A DNA stretch of 64,000 nt from Corallococcus interemptor (GCF_003668875.1 NZ_RAWM01000019.1:31898-95897); one strand, 5' to 3'; positions 36,295 to 47,572 are shown, counted from the stretch's first letter. Program-made: numbers and translations. The notes: generated from the letters alone by a model not told the origin.

Positions 36295-38499
36295 CTACCC
36301 CGGCGTGAACCACACCACCGACAGCGGGGGCAGGGTGAGCGTCGCGGACGCCGGCTGGCCATCCCAGCCCGTTGCCTCCGTGTGCACCTGGCCCCGGTTG
36401 CCCATGCCGCTGCCGCCGTACTCCCCGGCGTCGGTGTTGACCAGCTCCACATAACGGCCGTGGAGCGGGAAGCCCACGCGATAGTCCTCGCGCGGCACCG
36501 GAGACATGTTGGCCACGCACACCACGTGACGGCCCGGCGTGCGCGAGCGCCGCACGAAGGCCAGCACGTTCGCCGCGGACGCGTCCGGCTGCAGCCACTG
36601 GAAGCCCACCGGCTCGCTGTCCGAGTCATAGAGCGCGGGCAGGTCGCGGTAGAGGCGGTTCAGGTCGCTCACCAGCTTCTGGATGCCCTTGTGGCCCGGG
36701 TCGTGGAGCAGGTGCCAGTCCAGGCTCTTGTCGTGGTTCCACTCCGCCGGCTGGCCGAACTCGCCGCCCATGAAGAGCAGCTTCTTGCCCGGGTGGGCCC
36801 ACATCCACGCGAACAGCGCGCGCAGGTTGGCGCGCTTCTGCCATGGGTCGCCCGGCATGCGCCCGTAGAGGCTGCCCTTGCCGTGCACCACCTCGTCGTG
36901 GCTGAGCGGCAGCATGAAGTGCTCGCTGAACGCGTACAGCAGGCCGAAGGTGAGCTGGTTGTGGTGGAACTGCCGGTAGACGGCGTCCTTGGAGAAGTAC
37001 GACAGCGTGTCGTGCATCCAGCCCATGTTCCACTTGAAGTGGAAGCCCAGGCCGCCCTCGCTGACGGGCTGGGACACCTTGGGCCACGCCGTGGACTCCT
37101 CCGCGATGACCACCACGCCCGGGTGCTTGCGGCGCACGGTGTCGTTGAGCTCGCGCAGGAACTGGATGGCCTCTTCGTTCTCTCGGCCGCCCCAGCGGTT
37201 GGGGACCCACTCGCCCTGCTTGCGGCTGTAGTCCAGGTAGAGCATGGAGGCCACGGCGTCCACGCGCAGCCCGTCGATGTGGTACTCCTCCAGCCAGAAC
37301 AGCGCGTTGGCGATGAGGAAGTTGCGCACCTCGTTGCGCCCGAAGTTGAAGACGAGCGTGCCCCAGTCCGGCTGCGACCCCTGGCGTGGATCGGAGTGCT
37401 CGTAGAGGGACGTGCCGTCGAAGCTGCCCAGCGCGTGGCTGTCGCGCGGGAAGTGGCCCGGCACCCAGTCCACGATGACGCCGATGCCCTCCTGGTGCAG
37501 GTAGTCCACCAGGTAGCGGAAGTCGTCCGGGTGCCCGAAGCGCGCGGTGGGCGAGTAGTAGCCGCCCACCTGGTAGCCCCAGGAGCCGCCGTAGGGGTGC
37601 TCCGACACGGGCAGCAGCTCCACGTGCGTGAAGCCCGTCTCCTTCACGTAGCGCGACAGCTCCGGGGCCAGCTCGCGGTACGTCATGGGCCGGTCGCCGT
37701 CCTCCACCACGCGGCGCCAGCTGCCCAGGTGCACCTCGTAGACGCTCCACGGGTGGTGGGCCGCGTCCACGTGCTTCTCCCGCGCCTCCAGCCACGCGCT
37801 GTCGCCCCACGCGTAGCGCTGCAGGTCATGCACCACGGACGCGGTGGCGGGCGGCGTCTCCGTGCGGAAGGCGAAGGGGTCCGCCTTGAGCAGCGGACCG
37901 CCGCCGTGGCCGGGGCGGATCTCGAACTTGTACCGGGCGCCTTCACCCACCTCCGGGACGAACAGCTCCCAGATGCCGGAGGACCCCATGCGCCGCATGG
38001 CGTGCAGGCGGCCGTCCCAGCCGTTGAAGTCACCCACCACGGACACGCCCCGGGCGGTGGGCGCCCAGACGGCGAACGACGTGCCCTTCACGCCGTTGTG
38101 GTGGATGAGGTGCGCGCCCATGCGCTCCCAGAGCCGCTCGTGGCGGCCCTCGCCGGCGAAGTACAGGTCCATCTCACCAATGGTGGGCAGGAAGCTGTAC
38201 GGGTCGCGCAGCGTGAAGACCTTCTTGCCCGGGTACTCCACCTCCAGGAGGTAGCTGAAGGGCTCCGTGCGGCCGTTGATGCGCGCCTCGAAGACGCCGC
38301 CGGTGCGGTGCTGCATGGGCACCTTGCCGCCGAACTCCGGCAGGACGTGGATGGCCACGGCCTCCGGGCGGTAGGCGCGCACCACCACCGCGTCGCCGTC
38401 CGGGTGGACGCCCAACATGGAGTGGGGCTCCGGATGGCGCAGCTCCACCACGCGTTGCAGCTCCGCGTCCACCTGTGCTCTGTCCGCAGGCTTCCTCAC
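36295..38499 (-). CDS. glgB: 1,4-alpha-glucan branching enzyme GlgB
   Basis: 734 residues: an N-terminal module (1-110), a CBM48 (about 115-210, PTARGVSVVGDFNGWDGRL), the GH13 barrel and a C-terminal all-beta domain. Barrel motifs are VDWVPGHF, GLRVDAVASML (nucleophile Asp), VVIAEEST (acid Glu) and LPLSHDEVVHGK. It introduces alpha-1,6 branches into the glucan made by GlgE. The GTG start overlaps the maltokinase stop by 4 bases. Last enzyme of the GlgE-pathway operon. Confidence 0.95.
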   Translation of the reverse strand: MRKPADRAQVDAELQRVVELRHPEPHSMLGVHPDGDAVVVRAYRPEAVAIHVLPEFGGKVPMQHRTGGVFEARINGRTEPFSYLLEVEYPGKKVFTLRDPYSFLPTIGEMDLYFAGEGRHERLWERMGAHLIHHNGVKGTSFAVWAPTARGVSVVGDFNGWDGRLHAMRRMGSSGIWELFVPEVGEGARYKFEIRPGHGGGPLLKADPFAFRTETPPATASVVHDLQRYAWGDSAWLEAREKHVDAAHHPWSVYEVHLGSWRRVVEDGDRPMTYRELAPELSRYVKETGFTHVELLPVSEHPYGGSWGYQVGGYYSPTARFGHPDDFRYLVDYLHQEGIGVIVDWVPGHFPRDSHALGSFDGTSLYEHSDPRQGSQPDWGTLVFNFGRNEVRNFLIANALFWLEEYHIDGLRVDAVASMLYLDYSRKQGEWVPNRWGGRENEEAIQFLRELNDTVRRKHPGVVVIAEESTAWPKVSQPVSEGGLGFHFKWNMGWMHDTLSYFSKDAVYRQFHHNQLTFGLLYAFSEHFMLPLSHDEVVHGKGSLYGRMPGDPWQKRANLRALFAWMWAHPGKKLLFMGGEFGQPAEWNHDKSLDWHLLHDPGHKGIQKLVSDLNRLYRDLPALYDSDSEPVGFQWLQPDASAANVLAFVRRSRTPGRHVVCVANMSPVPREDYRVGFPLHGRYVELVNTDAGEYGGSGMGNRGQVHTEATGWDGQPASATLTLPPLSVVWFTPG

Positions 38500-39830
38500 T
38501 GGGCATCCTCCATCCGCAGCAGGGCCTCGACGGGGATGCGCACCCAGTCCGGCCGGTTGGCGAGTTCGTAGCGCACTTCGTACAACAGCTTCTCCAGCTC
38601 GAAGGCGCGCAACATCACGTCAAAGGCTTCATCACTGTCGGGCAGGAAGGCCGCGCCGCGCGTCGCCTGGCGGTAGCCCTCCAGGAACGCGTCCCGGGTG
38701 GGGCCCACGCGCCCGCGCGGCTGGCCGCCCTCCAGCGACACGGTGGCCTCCGCGTAGTCGAACGAGCGGATCATCCCCGCCACGTCGCGCAGGGCGCTGT
38801 ACTTCTCCCGGCGCGCGGTGAAGGAACGGGACGGCTCGCCCTCGAAGTCGAAGAACAGCCACTGGTTCTCCGAGCGCAGCACCTGGCCCAGGTGCAGGTC
38901 GCCGTGGATGCGGACCTTCTGGCCGGAGGGCGCCACCTGCGCCAGCCGCTTCGCGTACGCGATGAGCCCCTCTCGCTTGTGCTCCAGGTCCGCGTGCAGC
39001 CGCCCGGCGTCCGCCAGCGTCACGCCCAGCTCGCCCACGATGGACGCGCTCCAGCGCTGCAGGTCCTCCTGGAGCAGCGGCTCCGGGGAGAACGCCAGGT
39101 CGTCCGGGCCCGCGGAGGCGAAGGCCTTGTGCAGCTCTCCCAGCCGGGCGCCCAGCTCGCGCATCTCCCCGAGGAAGCGCTCGGAGAGCGCCTTCTCCTG
39201 ACGCAGCCGCTCCAGCGTGTACTTCCAGCCGTCCACGGCGTCCGGCACGAAGCGGTGCGCCAGCGCGAGCGTCGCGCCCGCGGGGCCCTCCAGGTTCAGC
39301 GCGCCCACCAGCTGCGGCGTCGCGCGGAAGTTCGTCTTCGTGGCGAGGAAGCGGCCCACCTCGTATTCGGGGTTCACGCCGGCCTCCAGCTTGCGGATGA
39401 CCTTGACGATGACCCGCTCGCCCAGCACCAGCGACGTGTTGCTCTGCTCCACGTTGAGCCGGCGCACGGAGAGCGGATCCGGCAGGGCCACGCCGCTGTC
39501 CGTGGAGGCGATCCACTCTCCCACCACGCGGCCGGAGCCGGACGACACCACCTTGCCCTCCCGGGCCAGGTTGAAGAGGGCGCGCACGCAGTCGTCGTCC
39601 TCCAGCGCGCTCACCAGCCCCTCCGGCGTCTGCCGGGCCATGATCTGGTAGCGCTCCGGATTGCCCAGCTCGTAGATGACCTCGATGATGGCCAGGGTGA
39701 AGGCACACGTACCCAGCTCCATGGTCACGTGGTCCGCCACGCCGACGCTCTTGATGGGCCAGGCCTTTCCAGCGAACCAGCGCTGGGTCTTGAGGAAGTC
39801 AGGCAGCTTGGTCAGGTCCAGGGGCGTCAC
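38496..39830 (-). CDS. mak: Maltokinase (Mak/Pep2)
   Basis: 444 residues. RWFAGKAWPIKSVGVADHV is the N-terminal cap, VIVKVIRKLEAGVNPEYEVG carries the ATP-binding Lys and the helix Glu, and IHGDLHLGQVL with FFDFEGEP are the kinase catalytic and metal motifs. It phosphorylates maltose from TreS to maltose-1-phosphate, the donor for GlgE. Here it is a separate gene, whereas in many genomes it is fused to TreS. The GTG start is 7 bases after the treS stop. Confidence 0.93.
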   Translation of the reverse strand: MTPLDLTKLPDFLKTQRWFAGKAWPIKSVGVADHVTMELGTCAFTLAIIEVIYELGNPERYQIMARQTPEGLVSALEDDDCVRALFNLAREGKVVSSGSGRVVGEWIASTDSGVALPDPLSVRRLNVEQSNTSLVLGERVIVKVIRKLEAGVNPEYEVGRFLATKTNFRATPQLVGALNLEGPAGATLALAHRFVPDAVDGWKYTLERLRQEKALSERFLGEMRELGARLGELHKAFASAGPDDLAFSPEPLLQEDLQRWSASIVGELGVTLADAGRLHADLEHKREGLIAYAKRLAQVAPSGQKVRIHGDLHLGQVLRSENQWLFFDFEGEPSRSFTARREKYSALRDVAGMIRSFDYAEATVSLEGGQPRGRVGPTRDAFLEGYRQATRGAAFLPDSDEAFDVMLRAFELEKLLYEVRYELANRPDWVRIPVEALLRMEDAQ

Positions 39831-39836
39831 GCGGGG

Positions 39837-41486
<1,650 letters not shown>

Positions 41487-41503
41487 ACGCCTCTCGGAGG
41501 GAG

Positions 41504-43498
41504 TCACTCGAAGTAGTCGAACGCGTGTTCGGTGCGGCGGTAGCGGTAGACGGCGAAGATTGCCGCGGGCTGTTCGGGCGTCAGGCGCACCTGCACGTCC
41601 GGGCCCTGCCACAGGGAGCGCTGGTCGGCCATCAGTTCATGCACCTGGTAGGTCTCCTCCGCGGTGACGCCCAGCCACTCCATGGGCACGCGCAGGAGCG
41701 CCTCCTGGGGCGCGTACGGATCCAGGCTCACCGCCACCAGCACCGTGCTGAGGCCATCCGGCGAGCGCTTGCCGTAGAAGAGGACGCGCTCGTTGTCGGA
41801 CTCGAAGAAGCGCAGGCCCTGGTACTGCTGGAGCGCGGGGTGCGCCTTGCGGACGGCGTTGAGCTTCGCAATCCATTCGGAGATGTTGCCCGGCCGGTCC
41901 CAGTCCCAGGCAACCAGCTGGTACTTCTCCGAGTCCAGGTACTCCTCCTTGCCCGGCACCGGACGGCCCTCGCACAGCTCATAGCCGGAGTACATGCCCC
42001 ACACGGACGACAGCGTGGCGGCCAGCGCGACGCGCAAGCGGAAGGCGCCGGGGCCCGCGTTCTGGAGGTTCTCCGGGAGGATGTCCGGCGTGTTGGGCCA
42101 GAGGTTGCCGCGGAAGTAGTCCGACACGGGCGGGCTGGTGATCTCCTCCAGGTAGCTGCGAATCTCGTCCTTGAAGAGGCGCCAGGTGAAGTACGTGTAC
42201 GACTGGGTGAAGCCCACCTTGCCCAGGGCCTTCATCACCTTGGGGCGGGTGAAGGCCTCCGACAGGAAGAGCACGTCCGGGTGCAGGTCCTGCACCTCGC
42301 GGATGAGCCAGTGCCAGAACTGCATGGGCTTGGTGTGCGGGTTGTCCACGCGGAAGGTCCGCACGCCGTTGTCCACCCAGTACAGGACGACGGACTTGAG
42401 CTCCTTCCAGAGGGCGTCACGCGCGGGGCCCATCCAGTCGAAGTTGACGATGTCCTCGTAGCGCTTGGGCGGGTTCTCCGCCGTCTTGATGGTGCCGTCC
42501 GGGCGGTGCTGGAACCACTCCGGATGCTCCTTCACGTACGGGTGGTCCGGCGAGCACTGGAAGGCCAGGTCCAGCGCCACTTCGATGCCGTGCGCCTTCG
42601 CCGCGTCCACGAACGCGCGGAAGTCCGCGAGCGTGCCCAGCTCCGGGTGCACGGCCTTGTGGCCGCCCTCCGCGGCGCCAATGGCCCACGGGCTGCCCAC
42701 GTCACCGGGCTCCGCGCGCAGGCTGTTGTTCTTGCCCTTGCGCGCGGTGCGGCCAATGGGGTGGATGGGCGGGAGGTAGACGGTGTCGAAGCCGAGCTTC
42801 TGCACGTACGGCAGCCAGGCCTGCGCATCCTTGAAGGTGCCGTGCGTCTTGCCGTCGCGCTTCGCGGAGCGGGGGAAGAACTCGTACCAGGCGGCGTTGC
42901 GCGCCTTCTCCCGGTCCACGAACACCTCCAGCACCTTGTCGTACCGGCGAGCAAGCGTGCGGTCCGGGTGCCGTGACGCGGCGTCCGCCAGCTCGGAGGA
43001 CAGCGCGGCGAGGAGGTGGTCCGGCGAGGGCGGCGTGCGCAGACGGGCCCCGGCCTCGGCCAGCACGCGGTGGTCCTCCGCGGACTTGCCCTTGGCGCGC
43101 GCGGCGGCGCCCTCCAGCAGCGCGGCGCCTTCCAGCAGCTCGCTCTTCACGTCGCGGCCGGCGTCCACCTTGCGCTTCAGCTCGTGCGCCCAGGTGCGGA
43201 AGAGATCCGGCCAGGCTTCAATCGTGTATTCGTAGCGGCCGTTGTTCGCGAGGGGGATGGAGCCTTCCCACGCGTCGTTGTTCTTGAAGGTGAGGGGGAC
43301 CTCCGCCCAGTCCGTCTTCTGCGCGGCGGGGGTGACCTGGCGCCAGCGCGCGACGGCCACGAGGACGTCGTGGCCTTCCTTGAAGATGTCCGCGCGGACG
43401 GTGAGGGTCTCTCCGGCGACGCGCTTGATGGCGTAGCGCCCGGCGTCCAGCTCCGGCTGGACGTTCTCGATGAACACGCTTCCGAGTCGTTCGGTCAT
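41504..43498 (-). CDS. glgE: Alpha-1,4-glucan:maltose-1-phosphate maltosyltransferase GlgE
   Basis: 664 residues of GH13_3. An N-terminal beta domain (about 1-100) and insert domain lead to the barrel with [36 protein letters not shown], the nucleophile in [15 protein letters not shown] and the acid in [12 protein letters not shown]. It extends glucans from maltose-1-phosphate. ATG at 43498 (MTERLGSVF) is preferred to one at 43549. It is the first gene of the glgE-treS-mak-glgB unit, and the 211 bases upstream are divergent to an ECF sigma gene. Confidence 0.95.
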   Translation of the reverse strand: MTERLGSVFIENVQPELDAGRYAIKRVAGETLTVRADIFKEGHDVLVAVARWRQVTPAAQKTDWAEVPLTFKNNDAWEGSIPLANNGRYEYTIEAWPDLFRTWAHELKRKVDAGRDVKSELLEGAALLEGAAARAKGKSAEDHRVLAEAGARLRTPPSPDHLLAALSSELADAASRHPDRTLARRYDKVLEVFVDREKARNAAWYEFFPRSAKRDGKTHGTFKDAQAWLPYVQKLGFDTVYLPPIHPIGRTARKGKNNSLRAEPGDVGSPWAIGAAEGGHKAVHPELGTLADFRAFVDAAKAHGIEVALDLAFQCSPDHPYVKEHPEWFQHRPDGTIKTAENPPKRYEDIVNFDWMGPARDALWKELKSVVLYWVDNGVRTFRVDNPHTKPMQFWHWLIREVQDLHPDVLFLSEAFTRPKVMKALGKVGFTQSYTYFTWRLFKDEIRSYLEEITSPPVSDYFRGNLWPNTPDILPENLQNAGPGAFRLRVALAATLSSVWGMYSGYELCEGRPVPGKEEYLDSEKYQLVAWDWDRPGNISEWIAKLNAVRKAHPALQQYQGLRFFESDNERVLFYGKRSPDGLSTVLVAVSLDPYAPQEALLRVPMEWLGVTAEETYQVHELMADQRSLWQGPDVQVRLTPEQPAAIFAVYRYRRTEHAFDYFE

Positions 43499-43709
43499 AT
43501 CGGCTGGCGGCCCCTTATAGGACTCTGAGTCAGTGGCTCCAGGCGGCATTGCGCGGGTGTTGTTGATTGAAGATGGGCGCCGTCCGGTCGCGTTGGCCTG
43601 TCAACGTTAGGAACGGAGGGAGCGCTCGCCCACCCCGAGGGACTGGGGGGATGGCCTCCGATAGTTGAAGCTGGGATCCGCCCCTCCGGTTGCGGTATCC
43701 GGGACGAAC

Positions 43710-44315
43710 ATGGCGCCCAAAGACTCCGCTGCTGAGCAAGCGAGTGACCTGTCGGCCGACCGCGACCTGCTGAGGCAGGTGGCGCTCGGCGGCGCGGCGG
43801 CCATGCGGGACGTCTACGCGCGGTGTTCCGCGCGCGCGTTCGCCATCGCGGTGCGGCTGCTGCCCACGCGCGCGGACGCGGAGGAGGTGCTGCAGGAGAC
43901 CTTCCTGGAGGTGTGGCGGCGCGCGCGCGAGTTCGACCCGGAGCGGGGCGGAATGGAGACGTGGGTCACGACCATCGCGCGCACGCGGGCCATTGACCGG
44001 CTGCGTTCGCTGGGCACGGTGTCGCGGATGGTGGAGGGGGTGTCCCGGCAGCCGCCGCCGGTGAGCGCGACGCCGCCGTCGCCGGACGACGCCGCAGCCG
44101 CGGCGCAGGACCAGGCGCGGGTGCGCGCGGCGCTGGAGCAGCTGCCGCCGGAGCAGCGCGAGGTGGTGCTGCTCGGGTATTTCGACGGGCTGTCGCAGAG
44201 TGAGATCGCCCGGAAGACGGGCCAGCCGCTGGGCACGGTGAAGACGCGTGCCCGGCTGGCGTTGGAGAAGCTGGCGGTGCTGCTGGAGCCGAGCCCGGCG
44301 GGCACGTCCAGCTGA
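43710..44315 (+). CDS. ECF-type RNA polymerase sigma factor
   Basis: 201 residues. Region 2 shows DVYARCSARAFAIAVRLLP, DAEEVLQETFLEVWRRA and ETWVTTIARTRAIDRLRS; region 4 shows LEQLPPEQREVVLLGYFDGL and QSEIARKTGQPLGTVKTRAR. No Cys tail or C-terminal extension is present, and no anti-sigma gene adjoins it. The SigK-like type is the closest I can say. It is divergent from glgE, 211 bases away; whether it controls that operon is unknown. Confidence 0.92.
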   Translation: MAPKDSAAEQASDLSADRDLLRQVALGGAAAMRDVYARCSARAFAIAVRLLPTRADAEEVLQETFLEVWRRAREFDPERGGMETWVTTIARTRAIDRLRSLGTVSRMVEGVSRQPPPVSATPPSPDDAAAAAQDQARVRAALEQLPPEQREVVLLGYFDGLSQSEIARKTGQPLGTVKTRARLALEKLAVLLEPSPAGTSS

Positions 44316-44444
44316 GTGCAGGACAGCGCCCCTGTTCCGAGGGGATGGGCGGTGGAGCAGGCCCAAGCCACGTCCTCCTTGCCGTCGTCGGGCGCGGCCC
44401 CAAACCTTGCGACTTGTTTGGCGAACCCGAGGGAGGGGGCGGAC

Positions 44445-44936
44445 ATGCGCAAGAGGCGGGAGACGGGGACGGCGTTGATGAACGCGCGGGAGATGCGGCT
44501 GGTGCTGGCCAGTGCGCCGCGCAACCTGATGGAGCTGTCCCGGCGCGAGCTGATGGGGATGGTGCGGCGCGCGCGAGGCCTGGTGGTCCAGTACGAGAAG
44601 CTGGCGCACCGGGTGATGGGCGGGCGCATGCACACGCGGCGCAAGGCCGCCCTGTTCCGCACGGCGCTGTCGAGCTTCGAGTCGCAGCTGCGGCGGATGG
44701 AGCTGGCGCCCGTGCGCAAGGCAAGGCCCGCGATGCGCAAGCGCCCGGCGGCGAAGAAGGTGATGCGGCCCGCGGCCCGCGCCACGCCGCCGCGCAAGAA
44801 GGCGGTGAGCGCGAAGAAGGCGACGCGGCCCGCGGGCTATGCGCGCCGGGGGCCCGTGAAGGCGCGAGCGCACAAGGCGAGACGCATGCCGGCGATGAAG
44901 GCACGGGCGCCCGCGCGCAGGGCCGCGACGCGGTAG
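44445..44936 (+). CDS. Histone-H1-like basic protein with Ala/Lys/Arg/Pro tail
   Basis: 163 residues. The first 85 form a helical region (LMELSRRELMGMVRRARGLV and AALFRTALSSFESQLRRMEL) that I cannot assign. The tail (about 86-163) is a run of Arg, Lys, Ala and Pro with repeated AxKK/RPA units, like the C-terminal domains of eukaryotic H1 and bacterial H1-like proteins. It should bind DNA and compact the nucleoid, possibly during development. GAGGGAGGGG precedes the ATG. It follows the ECF sigma gene by 129 bases. Confidence 0.75.
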   Translation: MRKRRETGTALMNAREMRLVLASAPRNLMELSRRELMGMVRRARGLVVQYEKLAHRVMGGRMHTRRKAALFRTALSSFESQLRRMELAPVRKARPAMRKRPAAKKVMRPAARATPPRKKAVSAKKATRPAGYARRGPVKARAHKARRMPAMKARAPARRAATR

Positions 44937-45008
44937 TGGCTTTCGGGGGAGGGGAGGCCAGGTCGCGTCCAGCTCGTGGCCTGGCGAGGGGGAGGGGAGC
45001 TGGACCGT

Positions 45009-45031
45009 GTCCGCCCCACTTGGGGGCGGAC
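45009..45031. terminator. Strong GC hairpin between convergent genes
   Basis: GTCCGCCCC, loop ACTTG, GGGGCGGAC forms a perfect 9-base-pair stem. It lies in the 234 bases between the ends of the H1-like gene and the GntR gene, where a bidirectional end of transcription is expected. No T run follows on either strand, so it would act as a pause or Rho-assisted site. Nothing else is recognised in that gap. Confidence 0.5.
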
Positions 45032-45170
45032 GCGGTGGGGCTTGGCCTGAATCAACAGGCGGAAGGCCATTGCCCCATGAGCGCGAAGGCACGGCCCGGA
45101 CCGCGATGTTCAAGGCCCTCAGCGCAAAGATCCGAGCCGCAGGAGGCGGCGCAAGCCATCGCATGTCGGG

Positions 45171-46187
45171 TCACGAATCAGGGGGACCCGGGCAGTGGGC
45201 GTTGGGCGGGCCAGAGGAGGCCAGTCCTTCAGCGACAGGCTCCATGAGAGGAGAGGGTGCAACCCCGCTCGCATCAGCGTCCCCATCCGTTGGAGCACGG
45301 AGGCCAAGGCCGCGCTCCTCCAAGTCGGAAGGTCCGTTCCTCACGGTGGCCAACGCGGGCGCGTCGATCACGTTCTCCTGGGCACCAGGGCCCGCCGGTG
45401 TCTCGTTCTGCTCCGTGATGAGCGCGGGGACGCCAGGAGGGGCTTCCTGGGCGAGTGAGGGTTCAGGAACCGCATGCTTCTGGGCGACAGGCGCGAAGGC
45501 ATTCAGCACAAGGTCATCGTGTGCCTTCATCAGCGTCGGCAGTTCCTGCTGGATGGCCCGCGTGTCGCGATCATGCAGGGCATCCTTCGCGCAGTTCACC
45601 CACTGGCGCAGCGGCTCACCTCCCAGAAGAGGCAGCAACTGGGCCGCGCCGACCATGAAGGCCCGCTGCAGGGACTGCACGAGAAGCACATGCCCGGGCC
45701 GGTCCGCCACCCGGGCCGCCAGCCGCAGCAACTCGAACTCCAACTGGGCGCAGTAGGCCCCCGACTCCCAGCGCGCCGCGTCCCAGAGTCCGAAGCAGAT
45801 GCTCCCCAGTTGGTCCAGGTCCCGCATGGAAGCCCGTGTGCAGCAGTCGGACAGCAGCTCCACCAGCACCTGCCGCCGGAGGCTGAAGTAGCCCTCCAGG
45901 AGCCACCGGGCCTCTGGAGAGCGCGTGTCATGCAGCGCCAGGCCCAGGTTCTCCAGGGTTAGCGACTCATCCAGCGGCACCGCGCGCGTCTTGCGTCCGG
46001 GCCGCTGCACCACCAGGCCCCGTGCCGCCAGCCGCCGCAGCGCTTCGCGCATGGTGCCCCGGCAGACGTCATAGTGACGCGCCAGCTTCGCCTCCGAGCC
46101 GAACTGCCCGCTCGGGTGAATCCGTCCCAGCGCGATGTCGCGCTCAATCTGCGCTTCCACGTACGCCACGAGCCCGCCGTGTCCCAT
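45171..46187 (-). CDS. GntR-family regulator (FadR/FCD-like) with long low-complexity C-terminus
   Basis: About 338 residues. The winged helix is at the N-terminus: VAYVEAQIERDIALGRI, SEAKLARHYDVCRGTMREAL and RRLAARGLVVQRPGRKTRAV. A helical effector domain follows (about 80-235), and the final 100 residues are Ala/Pro/Glu/Gly-rich with no domain that I recognise. The ATG at 46187 is chosen because AGGAAGG is 9 bases upstream; 46193 has too short a spacing. It is divergent from a membrane protein gene, with a 31-base palindrome between them. Confidence 0.82.
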   Translation of the reverse strand: MGHGGLVAYVEAQIERDIALGRIHPSGQFGSEAKLARHYDVCRGTMREALRRLAARGLVVQRPGRKTRAVPLDESLTLENLGLALHDTRSPEARWLLEGYFSLRRQVLVELLSDCCTRASMRDLDQLGSICFGLWDAARWESGAYCAQLEFELLRLAARVADRPGHVLLVQSLQRAFMVGAAQLLPLLGGEPLRQWVNCAKDALHDRDTRAIQQELPTLMKAHDDLVLNAFAPVAQKHAVPEPSLAQEAPPGVPALITEQNETPAGPGAQENVIDAPALATVRNGPSDLEERGLGLRAPTDGDADASGVAPSPLMEPVAEGLASSGPPNAHCPGPPDS

Positions 46188-46275
46188 CCCCATTCCCCTT
46201 CCTCGTCCCAGCATCGCCATCCAACCACAGGGGTCTGACATGGACGCGTGAGTCCCCCCTCCGGAGCCGGACGAA

Positions 46276-46306
46276 AAAAACCTGTCCGACTGTCGGACAG
46301 GTTTTT
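46276..46306. promoter_or_regulatory. 31-base palindrome in the GntR divergent promoter region
   Basis: AAAAACCTGTCCGAC, one central T, GTCGGACAGGTTTTT: fifteen paired bases with no mismatch. It is 89 bases upstream of the GntR start and 96 before the opposite gene, with no gene end nearby, so an operator is likelier than a terminator despite the flanking A and T runs. Autoregulation by the GntR protein is the natural guess. The rest of the 214-base gap shows nothing else. Confidence 0.7.
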
Positions 46307-46401
46307 CGGCAACCGCCCCCGGGCGGCTGCCCATGGTCGTGGCGCGCCGCGGTCGCTGGATTTGCTGACGGCCCGCTGATGACTTGCGTAGATACCGGCT
46401 C

Positions 46402-47160
46402 ATGCGGAAATCCTGGCCGTACGCAGTGGTGATGCTGCTGGTGCTCTTTGTCGTGCCCCGGCTGTTGCGCCACTTCGTCCCCGACCCACAGCTGGCGCAG
46501 ATGCTGCTTCCCGTCTCCCTGTTCGTCCTGCTGGTGCCGACGGCTCTCTACTTTCTTCCTCGGTACCGCCGGAGCAAGAAGCTCACGGACGAGGGGCTTC
46601 AGTTGTTGTTGGAGGGGAGGGTGGCCGCTGCGCTCGAGCGCTTCGAGGCGTCGCGGCCCCTGGCGAAGGTCCAGGTCATTCCCACGTACAACATCGGCAT
46701 CGCCCGGCTCCAACTCTGGCAACTGCCGGTGGCGAAGCAGGAGCTTGCGAGTCTGGAGGCGCGGAAGGATTTGACGCCGCAGTTTCGCGCTGTGCTGTCC
46801 GCGGCGCTCGCGCTCGTGGATGCGCTTGAAGGTCGGCTGGCACGGGTGGCACCCCGGCTGACCGAGGCGAAGTCGCGGGTGGACTTTCCCTTGGTGTTCG
46901 CACCGCTCGCTTCCGCGGTGGTGGAGTGCCGTGAGGGGCGTTGGGCCGAAGCCCGCACGCTGCTGTCCGATGCAGCGCTGGAAGATCTCAAGGGACCCCT
47001 GCTCGGACTCAAGAAGGTGCTGGAGGCCTGGTGCTTGGAGCAGCTCACGGGGGAGGAGAGGTCCGTGGACGCCATCGCTCTCTTCGGGGAGGCGTCACAG
47101 GATTCGCTCCAGGCCGCGTGGCCGGAGCTCGTGGACTACGTGGTGGAGCATTCGCGCTGA
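46402..47160 (+). CDS. Membrane-anchored helical-repeat (TPR-like) protein of unknown function
   Basis: 252 residues. Two hydrophobic segments (about 7-22 and 32-52) anchor the N-terminus; from residue 65 the chain is helical with TPR-like pairs such as LTDEGLQLLLEGRVAAALER, TYNIGIARLQLWQLP and VVECREGRWAEARTLLSD. I cannot name it. It is probably a scaffold on the inner membrane. GC and codon use are less extreme than in neighbours (TTG, GTT, CTC codons are frequent). It is possibly controlled by the divergent GntR. Confidence 0.7.
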   Translation: MRKSWPYAVVMLLVLFVVPRLLRHFVPDPQLAQMLLPVSLFVLLVPTALYFLPRYRRSKKLTDEGLQLLLEGRVAAALERFEASRPLAKVQVIPTYNIGIARLQLWQLPVAKQELASLEARKDLTPQFRAVLSAALALVDALEGRLARVAPRLTEAKSRVDFPLVFAPLASAVVECREGRWAEARTLLSDAALEDLKGPLLGLKKVLEAWCLEQLTGEERSVDAIALFGEASQDSLQAAWPELVDYVVEHSR

Positions 47161-47169
47161 GCAGAAAGG

Positions 47170-47572
47170 ACCTGTCAGTCTCCCCGGGTACCAGCCGGTA
47201 GCCCACGCCCCACACCGTCTCCACGCACTTCACCGGACCCAGCTTGCGCCGCAGCCGCGACACGTGGACGTCCAGCGTGCGCTCCGTGCCCTCGCGCTCC
47301 GGATCCAACACGTGCTCCACCAGCCACTGCCGCGTCACCGCCTCCCGCAGCCTGCGAGCCAGCGCCGCGAGCAGCTCGAACTCCACCCGCGTGAGCTCCA
47401 CCGGCCGCCCCCGCACCTGCACCCGGACCTTGTCCAACGTGTCGTTGCGCGCGCCCAGGATGAGCACCGGGACCTCCGAGAAGATCCGCAGCGCCTTGAG
47501 CATGTCCAGGCCGTAGGTGCCCGGCAGCATCAGGTCCAACACCAGGCAATCCTTGCGCGGAAGCGCCGCGAC
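47170..47572 (-). pseudogene. Remnant of an OmpR-family response regulator
   Basis: The sequence ALPRKDCLVLDLMLPG (phospho-acceptor strand) starts right after a stop codon, so the first 40 or so receiver residues are missing. It continues to VPVLILGARNDTLDK and then jumps directly to VQVRGRPVELTRVEFELLAA, omitting the rest of the receiver (about 45 residues with the conserved Lys). The winged-helix domain is complete (RTLDVHVSRLRRKLGPVK, VWGVGYRLVPGE), but the natural stop is lost and the frame runs on antisense into the neighbouring gene. DNA binding might survive; phospho-regulation cannot. Confidence 0.7.

Noticed and set aside
46270..46306. Palindrome with A/T tails read as a bidirectional intrinsic terminator
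   Set aside because: No gene ends within reach on either strand; it is upstream of two divergent starts, so an operator is preferred.
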